From Clitoria ternatea (lineage: Eukaryota; Streptophyta; Magnoliopsida; Fabales; Fabaceae), in contig CM075675.1 in assembly GCA_037962975.1 (NCBI GenBank), positions 8,318,001 to 8,382,000 on the forward strand: a stretch of 64,000 nucleotides of DNA. The letters are read 5' to 3'. Of the stretch, positions 35,704 to 47,486 are shown in pieces. Position 1 is the first letter of the stretch. Each line of letters opens with the position of its first letter. The notes under the pieces are model-generated. The model ran no database searches. It saw nothing but the letters and a program-made list of their open reading frames with translations, and had not been told where the DNA came from. Position numbers and translations under genes: made by a program.

Positions 35704-38700
35704 AATTTGTTTATTCATTTTTATAGTATTAAATATCATTTATATAATTATTTATTTCTGACGTTTTTTGTTATCTTTTTTTAATTATTTCCTTACACTT
35801 CTTTAATCATCCAAGCATAATATTATATCTGATTTCTTTTTTATCTGTTTGATACAGCAAGAAATGAGTATTAGTCTTTTACTTTTAGACTTTTAGGCGG
35901 CTAGACTAGACGAGCACGATAATAATGCTGTTCCCACCGTTCCAGGTCATAAAATTCAACTGCGTTTTATAATAATACATTGTTTTTTATTTTTAAATGT
36001 ATAATGTATAATTAATTTATTACTTTTGTACCGGGAATTCGGAATTAACATCCATTTAGTCTTAATGCTACTAAATCATAATTATAATCATGTTAGTCTA
36101 TAAAGGTGTAAGGAAAAAAGATATTTCCCGTATTTTGTTGTTACTGTACTAATAATAAGATTCCATTATTTTTAAGTAATTATTGATATTTTATTAGAAA
36201 ACGAAAATTGAGTAGTGGACGGAATTAAAGGGTCTTTATCACATTGTACTACGAAAAGAAATGGGTCGTTACTCTTTACATGTAGCTCCTGGGATTGTGT
36301 CTTTAATCACGTGAGTGTTCACTATTTATATTTTCTTTTTCTGAGTTTAGATCAAAATGTCTTGGTAGTTGTCGTAATTTTTGAAAATGTTTTAACTGAG
36401 GCAGGTATGCATGAATGAATGCATACAAAATTCACAAATTAACATTAAATTATTGCCGTAGGTTCCAAAATTGATATTAAGGGGGTGTTTGTCTTCATCC
36501 GGGGTAGGTTTTTGGAGATATTTTTGTAACAGGATGTGTTATTTGTTCGTTTCTCACGTATATGTTTTTTGTCTGTTATTTCATTTGAATGGATCCAATC
36601 CAAACCAAGTGTAACTAGCTGTCTGGTCTTGACAAAAAAACGAGTAATGATTCTGGATTTTTTTTTTCTGTAATTGTATTCAATGTCTAATTTTTTCTTA
36701 GGGCATTTTCCCGGATGGAAATCTTATTCACATCGAACCAGAGCCTCATAAACGTGGGTCCTCTGAGATTTGATCCAAATGTAATAAATTGATTCATTTG
36801 TATGCCTTCATTTAATTGTTTAAATTTTAGAATATCATTTCATTATACCATATAGGATCAGTCTTTTCTCACGTGAATGGAACTGCTAAATGAATTAACT
36901 GTTAGGATTGAATATTAGTTCTACCTAAATAATTTTAAAATTCTGATTAAATATCGATATATATACAAGTTGTTTACACCAAGAAAAATTATTCAAGTAA
37001 ATGTTAAATTTTATCCTAAGATAAACAAAAGTGTGTACATTTCCTGTAAAGTTACAGTTATACATATCGGTGGTCTGTTTCTTTTGCTTAATTTAGGGCA
37101 TTCATAAACAAGGATAATGGGAAAAAAAGGACAAAATAGTGGAAGGTTTCTGATACTGTATTTTTTTTGTTTTGCTATTGAGCGGTGCCTCGAAAGACGA
37201 GATCCATTACGGAAAGGGTATTTAATTTCCATTCAGAAAATTTGTCCTTTTCCTTTTTATTCCTTAATCTGTAATGAAAAACAGAGAACCAAAGTTCACA
37301 ATTGAATGAACTGGAACTGGGCCAGGAGCATCATTACTGTAATGCAACTGAGATTCCAAACTTAGATTTATTAGTATTATATTGTGATTTTTGATCCTTG
37401 ATCACGTTCAATTCAACTATACTTAGGAGGGAAAAATAACATTAAGAAATGGGTTAACCCGACATGGTTGATTATTATAATTCTAATTTCTATTTTTGGT
37501 TTTTCCCTAACGAGGCATTGGTCTGGTCAATCACTAACCATTTGTTATTTTTTAAATGTAGGCATTCGATTAATTGCAGTTGAGTTTAACACGAATCATT
37601 ATTTTTTCAAAAGTTTTGTGTCTTTACTATTTTAGTCAGTTTAGTGTTCCATTATGCAACCCTTTTATGTCATTAATTGTTTACAGATTTATCATTCAAT
37701 GTGACTTCCTGATCACATCACGGGAGGATTCCTTAATAATAAATTCGATTCATACGCTACAATGTTTCTAATTATGTATATCGTCTAACTGTGTTGTACT
37801 ACAAAAACCCAAAAAAGCCAAAATTTAAATGCTGTTAAGTGAATCACAAATCACAATCTTGCAAAATATACCAACTTTTTTTAAAAAAATGTAAAAGCGT
37901 AATTTATTTATTTTTCTAATTTTTGGTCATCATTTGTATAGTATTATATTTCTTTACCTATTACCAACAAAAATTGAATTAGTTGTTTAAGGATTGAAAT
38001 TATGGTTATGGTTATGGTTGTAAGAATGTATCTAAATGATGATCTGCCAGGTCAATTTTATAAATATTGATTCATCTGACATGATCAAATCTAGGAAACA
38101 GAATTTAATTGATGAAGTAGGTGGTGGGCCAATTTTTAATATTTGTTTCCTAAATTTGGATCATGCAGGTTGCTAGTTGGGGAGCCTATCTTCTATCACG
38201 TGACATCATAACAATGTCAATTGCCCCGAGGGACACCCACGAGGCACAAGTTCAATTTGCTCTTGAAAGAGGTGTTCCAGCAATAATTGGGGTCCTAGCC
38301 TCAAAGAGGTTGCCCTTCCCTTCAAGGGCTTTTGACATGGCACACTGTTCTCGATGCCTCATTCCATGGCACGAATATGGTAATAGTTTTTACTATTCTC
38401 ACCAAATTCCACCCACTATTTTTGTACGCCTTTAATCTAGAGATACATAATAAAAAAAGAAGCTTCATTATGAGGGTGGTTAGAAAATATTTATTGAGAT
38501 TGCCCAAGCATGTTAAAGAAACGCCCCATTTTATCAGCATCACACATTTTAATTAGTTTTGAGTAGCCAATAATTAACAGGATCCTTTAAACTATTAAGT
38601 GGATTTCAGAACTAATTTAACGTTTTACTCTGTATATGTCCAAGTTGCATTGCATGAACGTTACCTTAACATGTATTTTTCCTGCATGTTGAAATTAGAT

Positions 38701-41223
38701 GGGCTTTATCTAAATGAAATTGATCGAATTCTACGCCCTGGTGGGTATTGGATTCTATCTGGGCCACCAATCCGGTGGAAGAGATATTGGAAAGGATGGG
38801 ACAGAACAAAGGAGGATTTGAATGAAGAGCAGACCAAAATTGAAAATGTAGCTAAAAGCCTGTGCTGGAACAAGCTGGTGGAGAAGAATGATATTGCTAT
38901 TTGGCAGAAAGCCAAAAACCATTTGGATTGCAAAGCTAACCGTAAACTCACTCAGAACCGGCCTCTATGCAAGGCACACAATAACCCTGATAAGGCTTGG
39001 TATGTCTTCCATTTTCCCCTTACCCTTGTGTTTGATTTTCTTCATGTAAATATTTATACTTTTCTGTTAAGTAACTTAGAGGTGTCTTTAGACCAAGATT
39101 TAATAGAAAAGTATCTTTTTGAATAAGTTATATGTTTAATTGGTCATTATAATTTATCTATACTTTCGGATAGGTACATACTACCTCTAATCTCATATCT
39201 CATATACAATCACAACACTCTTATAACTTTTTCATAAGAATTAAGGAATGTAGTTAATTAATTAATTAGGTGGCTGTTATATTTATTAGTAATTTATGTT
39301 ATTTATTCAAAATTATGTTGAAACTAGTTACACCTAATTATTTTATTAGAATAACACATAATTGTGGCTAATTTTTGTTTTTCAATCCTCAAATCTCATT
39401 AGTGATTGGGTGAGAAAATAATTTACTATATATCATTGTATAGGCAATATGCTTACATATGTTGGTAACTTGGAATTATCCTTAAAGATGAGTTCAAATT
39501 TTTCTAACTATAAAAGCTCGTTGAACCTTTAAACCTGATTGTGGTGAGCTTTGGACTAAACTCCTAAATTTTTATTCAAAGAAGTTAATAAAAAGAATTC
39601 ATTGGACATATATTCGGGTTCTTGTTAGATTTATGTATATAGGATCAAATCAGTATAATTTAACAGAAATAACAAAGTTGTAAGTTGTAACTACTAGTAA
39701 TTATGAAAGCATTTCTAAATTACTACATGGTATCTATTTAGTATCTATAGGAATTTATGTGACTTTATTTGTAACTTTTGGGTGGCTTCTCAGGTACACG
39801 GATATGACAACATGTTTGAGTCCTCTGCCTGAAGTGTCTGACAAAGAAGAAACCGCAGGTGGGGATTTGGAGAATTGGCCACAGAGGCTATCAGCTACAC
39901 CACCAAGAATTTCTATGGGTACCATAAAGGGTGTTACTTCTGAAACTTTCTCTGAAAATAATAAGTTGTGGAAGAAAAGAATATTATATTATAAGAAGGT
40001 TAATAATCAGCTAGGAAAAGCTGGTAGATACCGCAACCTTTTAGACATGAATGCTTACTTGGGTGGATTTGCTGCTGCATTGGTTAAGTCCCCTGTTTGG
40101 GTCATGAATGTGGTTCCTGTTCAGGCTAAGGTTCACACACTTGGTGCTATTTATGAAAGGGGGTTGATTGGAACATACCATAATTGGTTAGCTACTTAGC
40201 TCAATATTCTATTGCCCTTTATTTTGTATGAACTTATCTTCCCTTTTGATTTTTCTAATGCTTTTGGTGTTTTAATTTTGTTGCAGGTGTGAAGCAATGT
40301 CTACATATCCTAGAACTTATGACTTAATTCATGCTGATTCACTGTTCAGCCTTTATAATGACAGGTAAATTTTAGTTTTCCATGATAGTGTTTGACCCAG
40401 AATTTCAACACGATTTGGAACTTTACATTTGATTTAGATATAAAGTAAAAAACTCACGAGTTTGAGTAAACTTCCGCATTAATCTTTAATTTTTAATCAA
40501 GTAAGAAATCTTAATAAAAAAAATTAAATTGAATAATTTTTTCCAGAATATTTTAAGGGTTGAAATTGTACTGTTATATGTTGAAAGTTTAAATGCTTTG
40601 TCCTTGCTAATTATCTTAATTAATTTAAATCTTATAGTAAGGTAGGGTTTGACTCAACTTTTTCTGGTTCTAGAAGATACTTGTAAGTCAAAATTAAAAA
40701 TAATAGTTTTTTTTTAAGTCGCAATTTTTACATTTTTAGCTTGTTTGTTTAAAAAACTTGTTCTAGGAAAATATGAAATTGTTCAAAAAACTAGTTTTGA
40801 AGCTTTTAAATCAGTAAAAGCTGTTTTTGTTTTAAAATTTCCTTTCTAGAAAGATAAGTAGCTCTTTTTTACAAGAGTTTTTATCAAAATTTGTGTATCT
40901 TTAAGGAGAAAAGAAAATGAAAATAAAATTGGTGAAACTTTTTAAAGATTCAGAATTTTTAAAGTCTAATTAATCTGTTTCTGCTATGTAGATGTGAATT
41001 GGAGGACATTTTGTTAGAGATGGATAGAATTCTTAGACCTGAAGGAAGTGTGATCTTAAGAGATGATGTTGATATATTGGTAAAGGTAAAAAGTATAGTG
41101 AATGGCATGGATTGGGACAGTCAAATTGTGGACCATGAAGATGGCCCTCTTGAAAGGGAGAAGCTTTTATTTGCTGTCAAAAACTATTGGACTTCTCCAG
41201 CTTCTTCCAACAAGGATACTTAA
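34350..41223 (+). CDS. Golgi PMT-type methyltransferase, six exons
   Basis: Exons: 34350-35048, 38169-38379, 38699-38999, 39794-40186, 40287-40364, 40992-41223. All introns are GT-AG and the joined frame is 637 residues with a proper stop, a normal length for plant DUF248/PMT proteins. A short cytosolic N-terminus is followed by one transmembrane segment (residues about 29-47, YSLIAFLCLFSYILG), giving a type II Golgi protein. The lumenal part contains CDVSLSEYTPCED, FPDGADKYIDDI, the S-adenosylmethionine motif VDTGCG joined across intron 1 to VASWGAYL, LPFPSRAFDMAHCSRCLIPW, LRPGGYWILSGPP, the second-half motif RNLLDMNAYLGGFAAAL, and C-terminal LLEMDRILRPEGSVILRDD. The family (QUA2, QUA3, PMT1-18) is linked to pectin homogalacturonan methylation; the closest subgroup looks like PMT14-18, which is an inference. 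Intron 1 is 3.1 kb. A young copia element begins 276 bp after the stop. Confidence 0.95.
35656..35703. repeat. (TA)n(GA)n microsatellite in PMT intron 1
   Basis: Compound tract, 11 TA then about 13 GA units, in the first intron. The rest of intron 1 (35049-38168) is AT-rich without recognisable coding sequence. Confidence 0.95.
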
Positions 41224-41499
41224 ATACAAATTTTTATAGCCCCTTTATTTTAGTTTTTCTATTTTTGATTTCTTTTTCTTTTCTGTTTTTGTCAAGTTGT
41301 TAGTTGTTATTCTTTTGTACTTTTTCTTTTGGGGCTAGTGCAAGCAATTTTTGTAAAATGCAAATTCAGTTTAACTGTGCAGAACACCGAATCTAGTATT
41401 TACCAATGTTATGCTTCTCTTTTTTTAAAAAATATAATACTAATGTCATGTTTTCTGCCTAAAACAAATGGGTGTTGACTAATCTGGGAATCTCCGATG
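41224..41499 (+). other. PMT 3' UTR and TSD of the copia element
   Basis: T-rich 3' flank of the methyltransferase gene. The last five bases, CGATG (41495-41499), are the target duplication repeated at 47805-47809 beyond the retrotransposon. Confidence 0.7.
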
Positions 41500-41682
41500 T
41501 ATTATGAATATTATAATTGTTGGATGTCCCCCCCCTAAGTTCTATAAATAGAGCTTGGGTTAGCCATTAATTGACACTCTATTTTTTACACCTCTTTCAC
41601 TCTTAATCTCCCTTGCTCTAAACTTTTCCTCTTCTAATCTTCTTCTCCCATGCTCTTATAATTTTTAGTTTATTTTATAACA
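41500..41682 (+). repeat. 5' LTR
   Basis: 183 bp, TATTATGAATATT to TATTTTATAACA, with TATAAATA at 41543-41550 as the likely promoter box. The first dinucleotide is TA rather than TG, in both LTRs. Confidence 0.95.
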
Positions 41683-41800
41683 CGTTATCAGCACCAGGTT
41701 CTGACCAACTGAGATATAGTCAAGACTATAAGAGAGGTAATTATTATTATTCTTTATAATTTTAATTTATATTATTTATATATATATTTATATTTTATAA

Positions 41801-42005
41801 AAGTTCCTGAAGAACTTATATTCTAAACATCCCAGAAGGATGTATAAGATTACATCTATATTATATATATATATATATAAAAAAAAAGGTTCCTGAAGAA
41901 CTTATTCATAAACATCCCTGTAGGATGTATAAAATTAATAGTCAAATAATTTAGAATTCTTGAAGAATTCTTAAAAAATGTTTATTGATAGTTCCTGAAG
42001 AACTA
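41801..42005 (+). repeat. Six-hairpin array in the retrotransposon leader
   Basis: Inverted repeats, each with a 5-nt loop: 41801-41817 AAGTTC/GAACTT (loop CTGAA); 41827-41843 ACATCC/GGATGT (loop CAGAA); 41887-41903 AGGTTC/GAACTT (loop CTGAA, one G-T pair); 41912-41928 ACATCC/GGATGT (loop CTGTA); 41953-41971 AGAATTC/GAATTCT (loop TTGAA); 41989-42005 TAGTTC/GAACTA (loop CTGAA, extendable by one pair). Located in the transcribed leader before gag. Confidence 0.9.
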
Positions 42006-42545
42006 TATCAATCTAAATATATAAAATAAATGGTTCTGCACTAATTGTGTTCCTGTATAGCTTTTATATAATTGTATACTATTGGCACTATTTATTTACT
42101 ATATAATTATATACTACCTTACCTGCTTTACGCACTTCTAATTAGCTTGCTTTGCTTTTCTAGCCCTGTAGCTTCATAACATAATTCAATTGCCTAATAA
42201 TTCATGCACCAGCCCAATAATTCACGCGTGAAACTACTCTCTGCCTTTCCGTTTTGCTTTGCTTTATGTTCCTGATTGATTGCAAATATATTATTATATT
42301 ATTATTGTAGGAATGCACTACTTTAATTTATGCTCCTGGTTGATTGCAAGCAAATTACACGTTCCATTATCATAACTCACGTTACCTGCACCCGTACTCC
42401 ATACAATACATTAAATATTTTTTTTAATTATTTGATTGATCATTACTTTTACAGTTCATTATCATTAAATAATTAATTTATAGACTCATAATTGGTATAA
42501 TATATTTTATATAAAAATGTTAATAAATAAGATACGCATTAATAA

Positions 42546-42605
42546 GGAATTGAACCCGGGTTAATACCTATGATAAGTTATCTATCTACCACTAGGCCAC
42601 TAATA
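42546..42605 (-). repeat. tRNA-like A/B-box sequence, antisense in the leader
   Basis: On the minus strand, TGGCCTAGTGG (box A-like) and GGTTCAATTCC (box B-like) are separated by 32 bp, with CCGGGTTCAA preserved. This is the RNA polymerase III promoter layout of a tRNA or of a tRNA-derived SINE head. No full cloverleaf was established, so it is not called as a tRNA gene. Confidence 0.5.
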
Positions 42606-42822
42606 TCTGAATGACATTTTATGAAAATATTAAATTTTATTACCGAATCATTTATTGAAATTTATAAGTTTAGTTACTATATATATAGATATTAATATAT
42701 ATATATATATTTAATCTTTGTTGACTTGTTACTATTATCATTACCATCATTATAATGATAATTATATATTTATTGAAGTGTTATCTAACTTATTATTTGT
42801 AATTTCTTATATAGAAATAACT

Positions 42823-43857
42823 ATGTCAAATATTACCAACCTTGAGTTCGTGGCTCTTGACATATCTGGAAAAAACTATCTATCATGGACATTGGATGCT
42901 GAAATCCATTTAGATGCAAAAGGTCTCGGAGACACCATTAAAAATGGAAATCAGGCATCTAGTCAAGATAAAGCTAAAGCCATGATATTTTTACGCCACC
43001 ATATCCATGAAGGGTTAAAAAATGAATACTTAACAGTTAAAGACCCTCTTGTTCTGTGGAATAATCTAAAAGAAAGATACGACCATCAAAAGGATATAAT
43101 TCTTCCAAAAGCCCGTTATGAATGGATGCATTTACGATTTCAAGATTTTAAATCCGTAAATGAGTATAATTCTGCAATGTTTAGAATTACTTCGAGATTG
43201 AAATTATGTGGAGAACAAGTCACTGAAAGTGACATGTTAGAAAATACATTCTCTACTTTTCATGCATCCAATTTGCTCCTGCAGCAGCAATATCGCCAAA
43301 AGGGTTTTACAAAATATTCTGAATTAATTACTTGTCTCCTTGTGGCTGAGCAAAATAATGAATTGCTTATGCAAAATCATGAATCTCGTCCAACTGGAAC
43401 TGCTCCATTCCCAGAAGTGAATGTAGCAACACACGATCATAATACTCATGGTCGTGGTCGTGGCCGTAGCCGCGGTCGTGGACGAGGTAATGCTCGGGGA
43501 CATGGTATTGGTCGTGGATATGGTTATGGCCGTGGTCATGGTCGAAATGATAAGAGATCATCATTCACATGGAAAAATAAAGAACATATGAAAAAAGGGA
43601 CAGATGCTCAAAATAGTGAACAAACTAAAAATATCTGCTATCGTTGTGGCAGCAAGGGACACTGGTCTCGAGTTTGTCGCACACCAAAGCATCTCGTAGA
43701 TCTATACCAAAAATCCCTTAAAAATAAAGGGAAAATAATAGAGACAAATTTTACTGGTATAGATGATGATTTCTCTGACTTTAGTGTTGATGATTTTCTT
43801 ACTCTTCCTGAAGAAGAAATTGACCACTCGGTTGGAGAAGGGAGTGCCCCTAAATAA
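42823..43857 (+). CDS. Copia Gag
   Basis: 344 residues from ATG at 42823 (MSNITNLEFVALDISGKNYL), the usual Gag start for this copia group; the open frame extends upstream to 42718, but those residues are low-complexity leader translation. Order: UBN2-type Gag domain (about residues 1-200), an RG-rich nucleic-acid-binding stretch of GRGRGRSRG type (about 210-245), a CCHC zinc knuckle CYRCGSKGHWSRVC (C-x2-C-x4-H-x4-C), and an acidic tail. Gag forms the virus-like particle and packages the RNA. The frame is intact and ends in its own stop codon, 123 bp before the pol ATG. Confidence 0.95.
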   Translation: MSNITNLEFVALDISGKNYLSWTLDAEIHLDAKGLGDTIKNGNQASSQDKAKAMIFLRHHIHEGLKNEYLTVKDPLVLWNNLKERYDHQKDIILPKARYEWMHLRFQDFKSVNEYNSAMFRITSRLKLCGEQVTESDMLENTFSTFHASNLLLQQQYRQKGFTKYSELITCLLVAEQNNELLMQNHESRPTGTAPFPEVNVATHDHNTHGRGRGRSRGRGRGNARGHGIGRGYGYGRGHGRNDKRSSFTWKNKEHMKKGTDAQNSEQTKNICYRCGSKGHWSRVCRTPKHLVDLYQKSLKNKGKIIETNFTGIDDDFSDFSVDDFLTLPEEEIDHSVGEGSAPK

Positions 43858-43980
43858 ATTATTTTAATGTTTCATGTAATTTATTTTGTTGTAAATTTTG
43901 TCTTTATCAATAAAATTTTGTTAAATATTATTGTTAATTATATTTTTACTCATGATTTATTTTTATTTATTTAATGAAGA
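43858..43980 (+). other. Gag-pol spacer with poly(A)-signal-like sequence
   Basis: 123 bp of U/A-rich sequence after the gag stop, including TTTTGTTGTAAATTTTG and AATAAA at about 43910. It resembles a plant 3' end, so a gag-only transcript is conceivable. Confidence 0.5.
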
Positions 43981-46900
43981 ATGAATGCTCATGTGAATGA
44001 TGAAGATATATGTCTTGCAGACAGTGCAATAACTCATACCATTCTCAAGAATGAGAAATATTTTTACCAAATAGTAAAACAAGAAGCCAATGTTAATACA
44101 ATATCTGGTAGTATAAATATAATTGAAGGCTCCGGCAGAGCCAGTATTTTGTTACCTGGAGGAACAAAATTGCACATTGAAAGTGCATTATATTCTAAGA
44201 AGTCTCAAAGAAATTTATTGAGTTTTAAGGATATCCGCAGAAATGGATATCATATTGAGACCACAAATGAAGGAAATGATGAATATCTATATATTACAAA
44301 GTTAATTTCTGGTAAGAAATGTATATTGGAAAAATTGCCTTCATTTTTCTCTGGTTTGTACTACACATATATTAGTACAATTGAAACAAATGCCATAGTA
44401 AACCAGAAGTTTACAAATAAGAATGACTTTGTTATCTGGCATGAACGATTAGGTCATCCTGGATCAATTATGATGCGAAAAATAGTTGAGAATTCAAATG
44501 GTCATTATTTGTCCAGCAGACAAATTATGCAAACTAAGAATTTCTCATGTGCTGCTTGTTCTCAAGGAAAATTAATCATTCGGCCATCACCAATGAAAAT
44601 TGGGAATGAACCACTTATATTTTTAGAGCGTATACAAGGTGATATTTGTGGACCAATACACCCTTCATGTGGACCATTTAGATATTTTATGGTTTTAATT
44701 GATGCATCAACTAGATGGTCACAATGTTGCTTATTATCAACTCGCAACCAGGCGTTTGCGAGATTACTAGCTCAATTAATTCGTTTAAGAGCTCATTTTC
44801 CTGATTATCCAATTAAGAAAATACGCCTTGATAACGCTGGTGAATTTACATCTCAATCATTTAATGATTATTGTATGTCCATTGGAATTGATGTTGAACA
44901 TCCTGTAGCATATGTTCATACACAAAATGGACTTGCTGAATCATTGATTAAACGTTTGAAATTGATAGCAAGACCATTGTTAATGAGATCAAAACTCCCA
45001 ATTTCAACTTGGGGACATGCAATCTTGCATGCGGCAGCACTTATTCGCATCAGGCCTACAAGTAATCATGAATATTCCCCTTTACAATTGGTTCATGGTA
45101 AAGAACCAAATATTTCCCATTTAAGAATCTTTGGAAGTGCGGTATATGTTCCTATCTCTCCTCCGCAACGCACTAAGATGGGACCTCAAACAAGGTTGGG
45201 AATATATGTTGGATATAAAAGTCCATCCATAATAAAATATCTTGAACCTTTAACAGGTGATTTATTTACAGCTCGTTTTGCTGATTGTCATTTTGATGAA
45301 TCTATTTTCCCACCATTAGGGGGAGAAAATAAACAGTTGGATAAAAGGATTAACTGGAATGAGATGTCTTTATCACATCTTGATCCTCGAACAAAACAAT
45401 CTGAACTAGAAGTTCAGAAAATAATTAGTTTGCAAAATTTAGCAAACCAATTGCCTAATGCATTTGCTGATCCAAAAAGAGTAATTAAGTCATATATACC
45501 AGCTGTTAATACTCCAATAAAGATTGATATCCCTGAAGGACAATCTAAATTTGCAAATGAGTCTGAAGCCAAAATAAAACGTGGCAGACCTGTTGGTTCT
45601 AAAAATAAAAATCCTCGGAAAAGAAAAGTAAATAAAGAGGATAGTCGAATCGAGGATATAAAGACTCCAGTAGAGTCTCCTGACATAATCAAAGTTTCAA
45701 ATCCAGAAGAAACTAAGGTACCTGAAATTGATATAAACAAAGAGATCTCGATAAATTATGTCATGGATGGTATACAATGGAATCGACCTGAAGTCGATGT
45801 TGATGAAATTTTTGCATTCAAAGTAGCTCTTGATATTATAAATGATGATAAAAATCATGAGCCAAAATCTGTTAAAGAATATGCACAGAGAAATGATTGG
45901 CCAAAGTGGAAAGATGCAATGCAAGAAGAGTTAAACTCACTTGCAAAACGTAAAGTTTTTGGGCCTGTAGTCCAAACACCCAAAGGTGTAAAACCAGTTG
46001 GGTACAAATGGGTCTTTACGAGAAAAAGAAATGAAAATGGTGAAATTGTGCGATACAAAGCAAGACTTGTTGCACAAGGATTCTCACAAAGACCTGGTAT
46101 TGATTTTGAAGAAACATATTCACCAGTGATGGATGCCACTACTTTTCGATACTTGATAAGTTTGGCAATCCGTGAAAGGCTTGACTTACGCCTTATGGAT
46201 GTTGTTGCAGCATATTTATATGGATCACTTGAAAATGACATATATATGAAACTCCCTGAAGGATTTAATTTGCCTGAAGCATACAAGACAAATCCTCGAG
46301 AAAATTATTCAATTAAATTGAATAAATCTCTTTACGGACTGAAACAATCTGGACGTATGTGGTATAATTGCCTCAGTGAATATCTATTGAAAGAAGGATA
46401 TAAAAATGACCCGATTTGTCCATGTGTTTTTATGAAAAGATTGGGAAAAGAGTTTGTTATAATTGCAATTTATGTAGATGATTTAAACATCATTGGAACT
46501 CCTGAAGAGCTCTCAAAGGCTGTAAATTGCTTAAAAAAGGAATTCCAGATGAAAGACTTAGAAAAAACAAAGTTTTGTCTCGGATTACAATTAGAATATT
46601 TAAAGGAAGGAATCTTAATGCACCAGAAGACTTATACTGAAAAGGTGCTAAAGCGATTCTATATGGACAAATCACACCCATTGAGCAGTCTAATGGTTGT
46701 AAGGTCACTCGAAGTAAGCAGAGATCTTTTTCGACCTCAAGAGAAAAATGAAGAACTACTTGGTCCTGAAGTACCATATCTCAGTGCAATTGGTGCACTG
46801 ATGTATCTTGCTAGTCATACACGACCTGATATATCATTTGCTGTCAATTTGTTAGCAAGACATAGTTCTTTACCCACAAAAAGGCATTGGAATGGGATTA

Positions 46901-47262
46901 AACACATATTCCGATACCTTAGAGGTACAATGGACATGAGTTTATTTTTCCCATATGTATCTAAGGCAAACCTAATTGGTTATGCAGATGCGGGGTATTT
47001 GTCTGATCCTCATAATGGTCGATCACAAACAGGATATTTGTTCACATGTGGTGGTACAGCAATTTCATGGAGATCCATAAAGCAAACGATTACAGCAACA
47101 TCATCTAATCATGCTGAAATTCTGGCATTACATGAAGCAAGTCGAGAATGTGTTTGGTTGAGGTCTATGATTCAACATATTCAAGAAACTTGTGGCTTGC
47201 ATGCTGAAAAATTACCACCAACAATCTTATATGAGGCAATGCAGCTTGTATCTCCCAGTTAA
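43981..47262 (+). CDS. Copia Pol, C-terminus frameshifted
   Basis: 1093 residues starting MNAHVNDEDICLADSA, the protease motif D14-S-A. Then a GAG-pre-integrase/HHCC zinc region (HERLGHP ... CAACSQGK), the integrase triad D221, D284, E320 (exact D-D35-E spacing; LDNAGEF at 283-289), an integrase-RT linker, RT with KARLVAQGF and the catalytic YVDD at 831-834, and RNase H beginning near residue 985 (IGYADAGYLSD). A one-base deletion at about 47236 in the second conserved RNase H motif shifts the frame, so the protein ends with MQLVSPS and the last ~83 residues are out of frame. Protease, integrase and RT appear intact; RNase H should be impaired. ATG 43981 is the first in frame after the gag stop; its true mode of translation is unknown. 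Confidence 0.95.
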   Translation: MNAHVNDEDICLADSAITHTILKNEKYFYQIVKQEANVNTISGSINIIEGSGRASILLPGGTKLHIESALYSKKSQRNLLSFKDIRRNGYHIETTNEGNDEYLYITKLISGKKCILEKLPSFFSGLYYTYISTIETNAIVNQKFTNKNDFVIWHERLGHPGSIMMRKIVENSNGHYLSSRQIMQTKNFSCAACSQGKLIIRPSPMKIGNEPLIFLERIQGDICGPIHPSCGPFRYFMVLIDASTRWSQCCLLSTRNQAFARLLAQLIRLRAHFPDYPIKKIRLDNAGEFTSQSFNDYCMSIGIDVEHPVAYVHTQNGLAESLIKRLKLIARPLLMRSKLPISTWGHAILHAAALIRIRPTSNHEYSPLQLVHGKEPNISHLRIFGSAVYVPISPPQRTKMGPQTRLGIYVGYKSPSIIKYLEPLTGDLFTARFADCHFDESIFPPLGGENKQLDKRINWNEMSLSHLDPRTKQSELEVQKIISLQNLANQLPNAFADPKRVIKSYIPAVNTPIKIDIPEGQSKFANESEAKIKRGRPVGSKNKNPRKRKVNKEDSRIEDIKTPVESPDIIKVSNPEETKVPEIDINKEISINYVMDGIQWNRPEVDVDEIFAFKVALDIINDDKNHEPKSVKEYAQRNDWPKWKDAMQEELNSLAKRKVFGPVVQTPKGVKPVGYKWVFTRKRNENGEIVRYKARLVAQGFSQRPGIDFEETYSPVMDATTFRYLISLAIRERLDLRLMDVVAAYLYGSLENDIYMKLPEGFNLPEAYKTNPRENYSIKLNKSLYGLKQSGRMWYNCLSEYLLKEGYKNDPICPCVFMKRLGKEFVIIAIYVDDLNIIGTPEELSKAVNCLKKEFQMKDLEKTKFCLGLQLEYLKEGILMHQKTYTEKVLKRFYMDKSHPLSSLMVVRSLEVSRDLFRPQEKNEELLGPEVPYLSAIGALMYLASHTRPDISFAVNLLARHSSLPTKRHWNGIKHIFRYLRGTMDMSLFFPYVSKANLIGYADAGYLSDPHNGRSQTGYLFTCGGTAISWRSIKQTITATSSNHAEILALHEASRECVWLRSMIQHIQETCGLHAEKLPPTILYEAMQLVSPS

Positions 47263-47486
47263 AGGAATGTTATATTAAAGGAGATAGGACAAAACATATT
47301 TCACCAAAATTTTTCTTTACTCATGATCTTATAAAGAATGGTGATATAAATGTCCAGCAAGTCCGATCATGTGAGAATCTAGCAGATATCTTCACAAAAT
47401 CCTTACCCACCAAAATCTTCGAGCAACTAGTACAGAAGATTGGTCTTCGATGCTTACATAAGTGTTCTGATGAGGGGGAGAATTAA
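47237..47486 (+). pseudogene. Out-of-frame tail of copia RNase H
   Basis: Reading in the +1-shifted frame gives the normal C-terminal RNase H sequence (HISPKFFFTHDL, ENLADIFTKSLPT) down to a stop at 47484-47486. No other lesion is visible in the tail. Confidence 0.9.
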
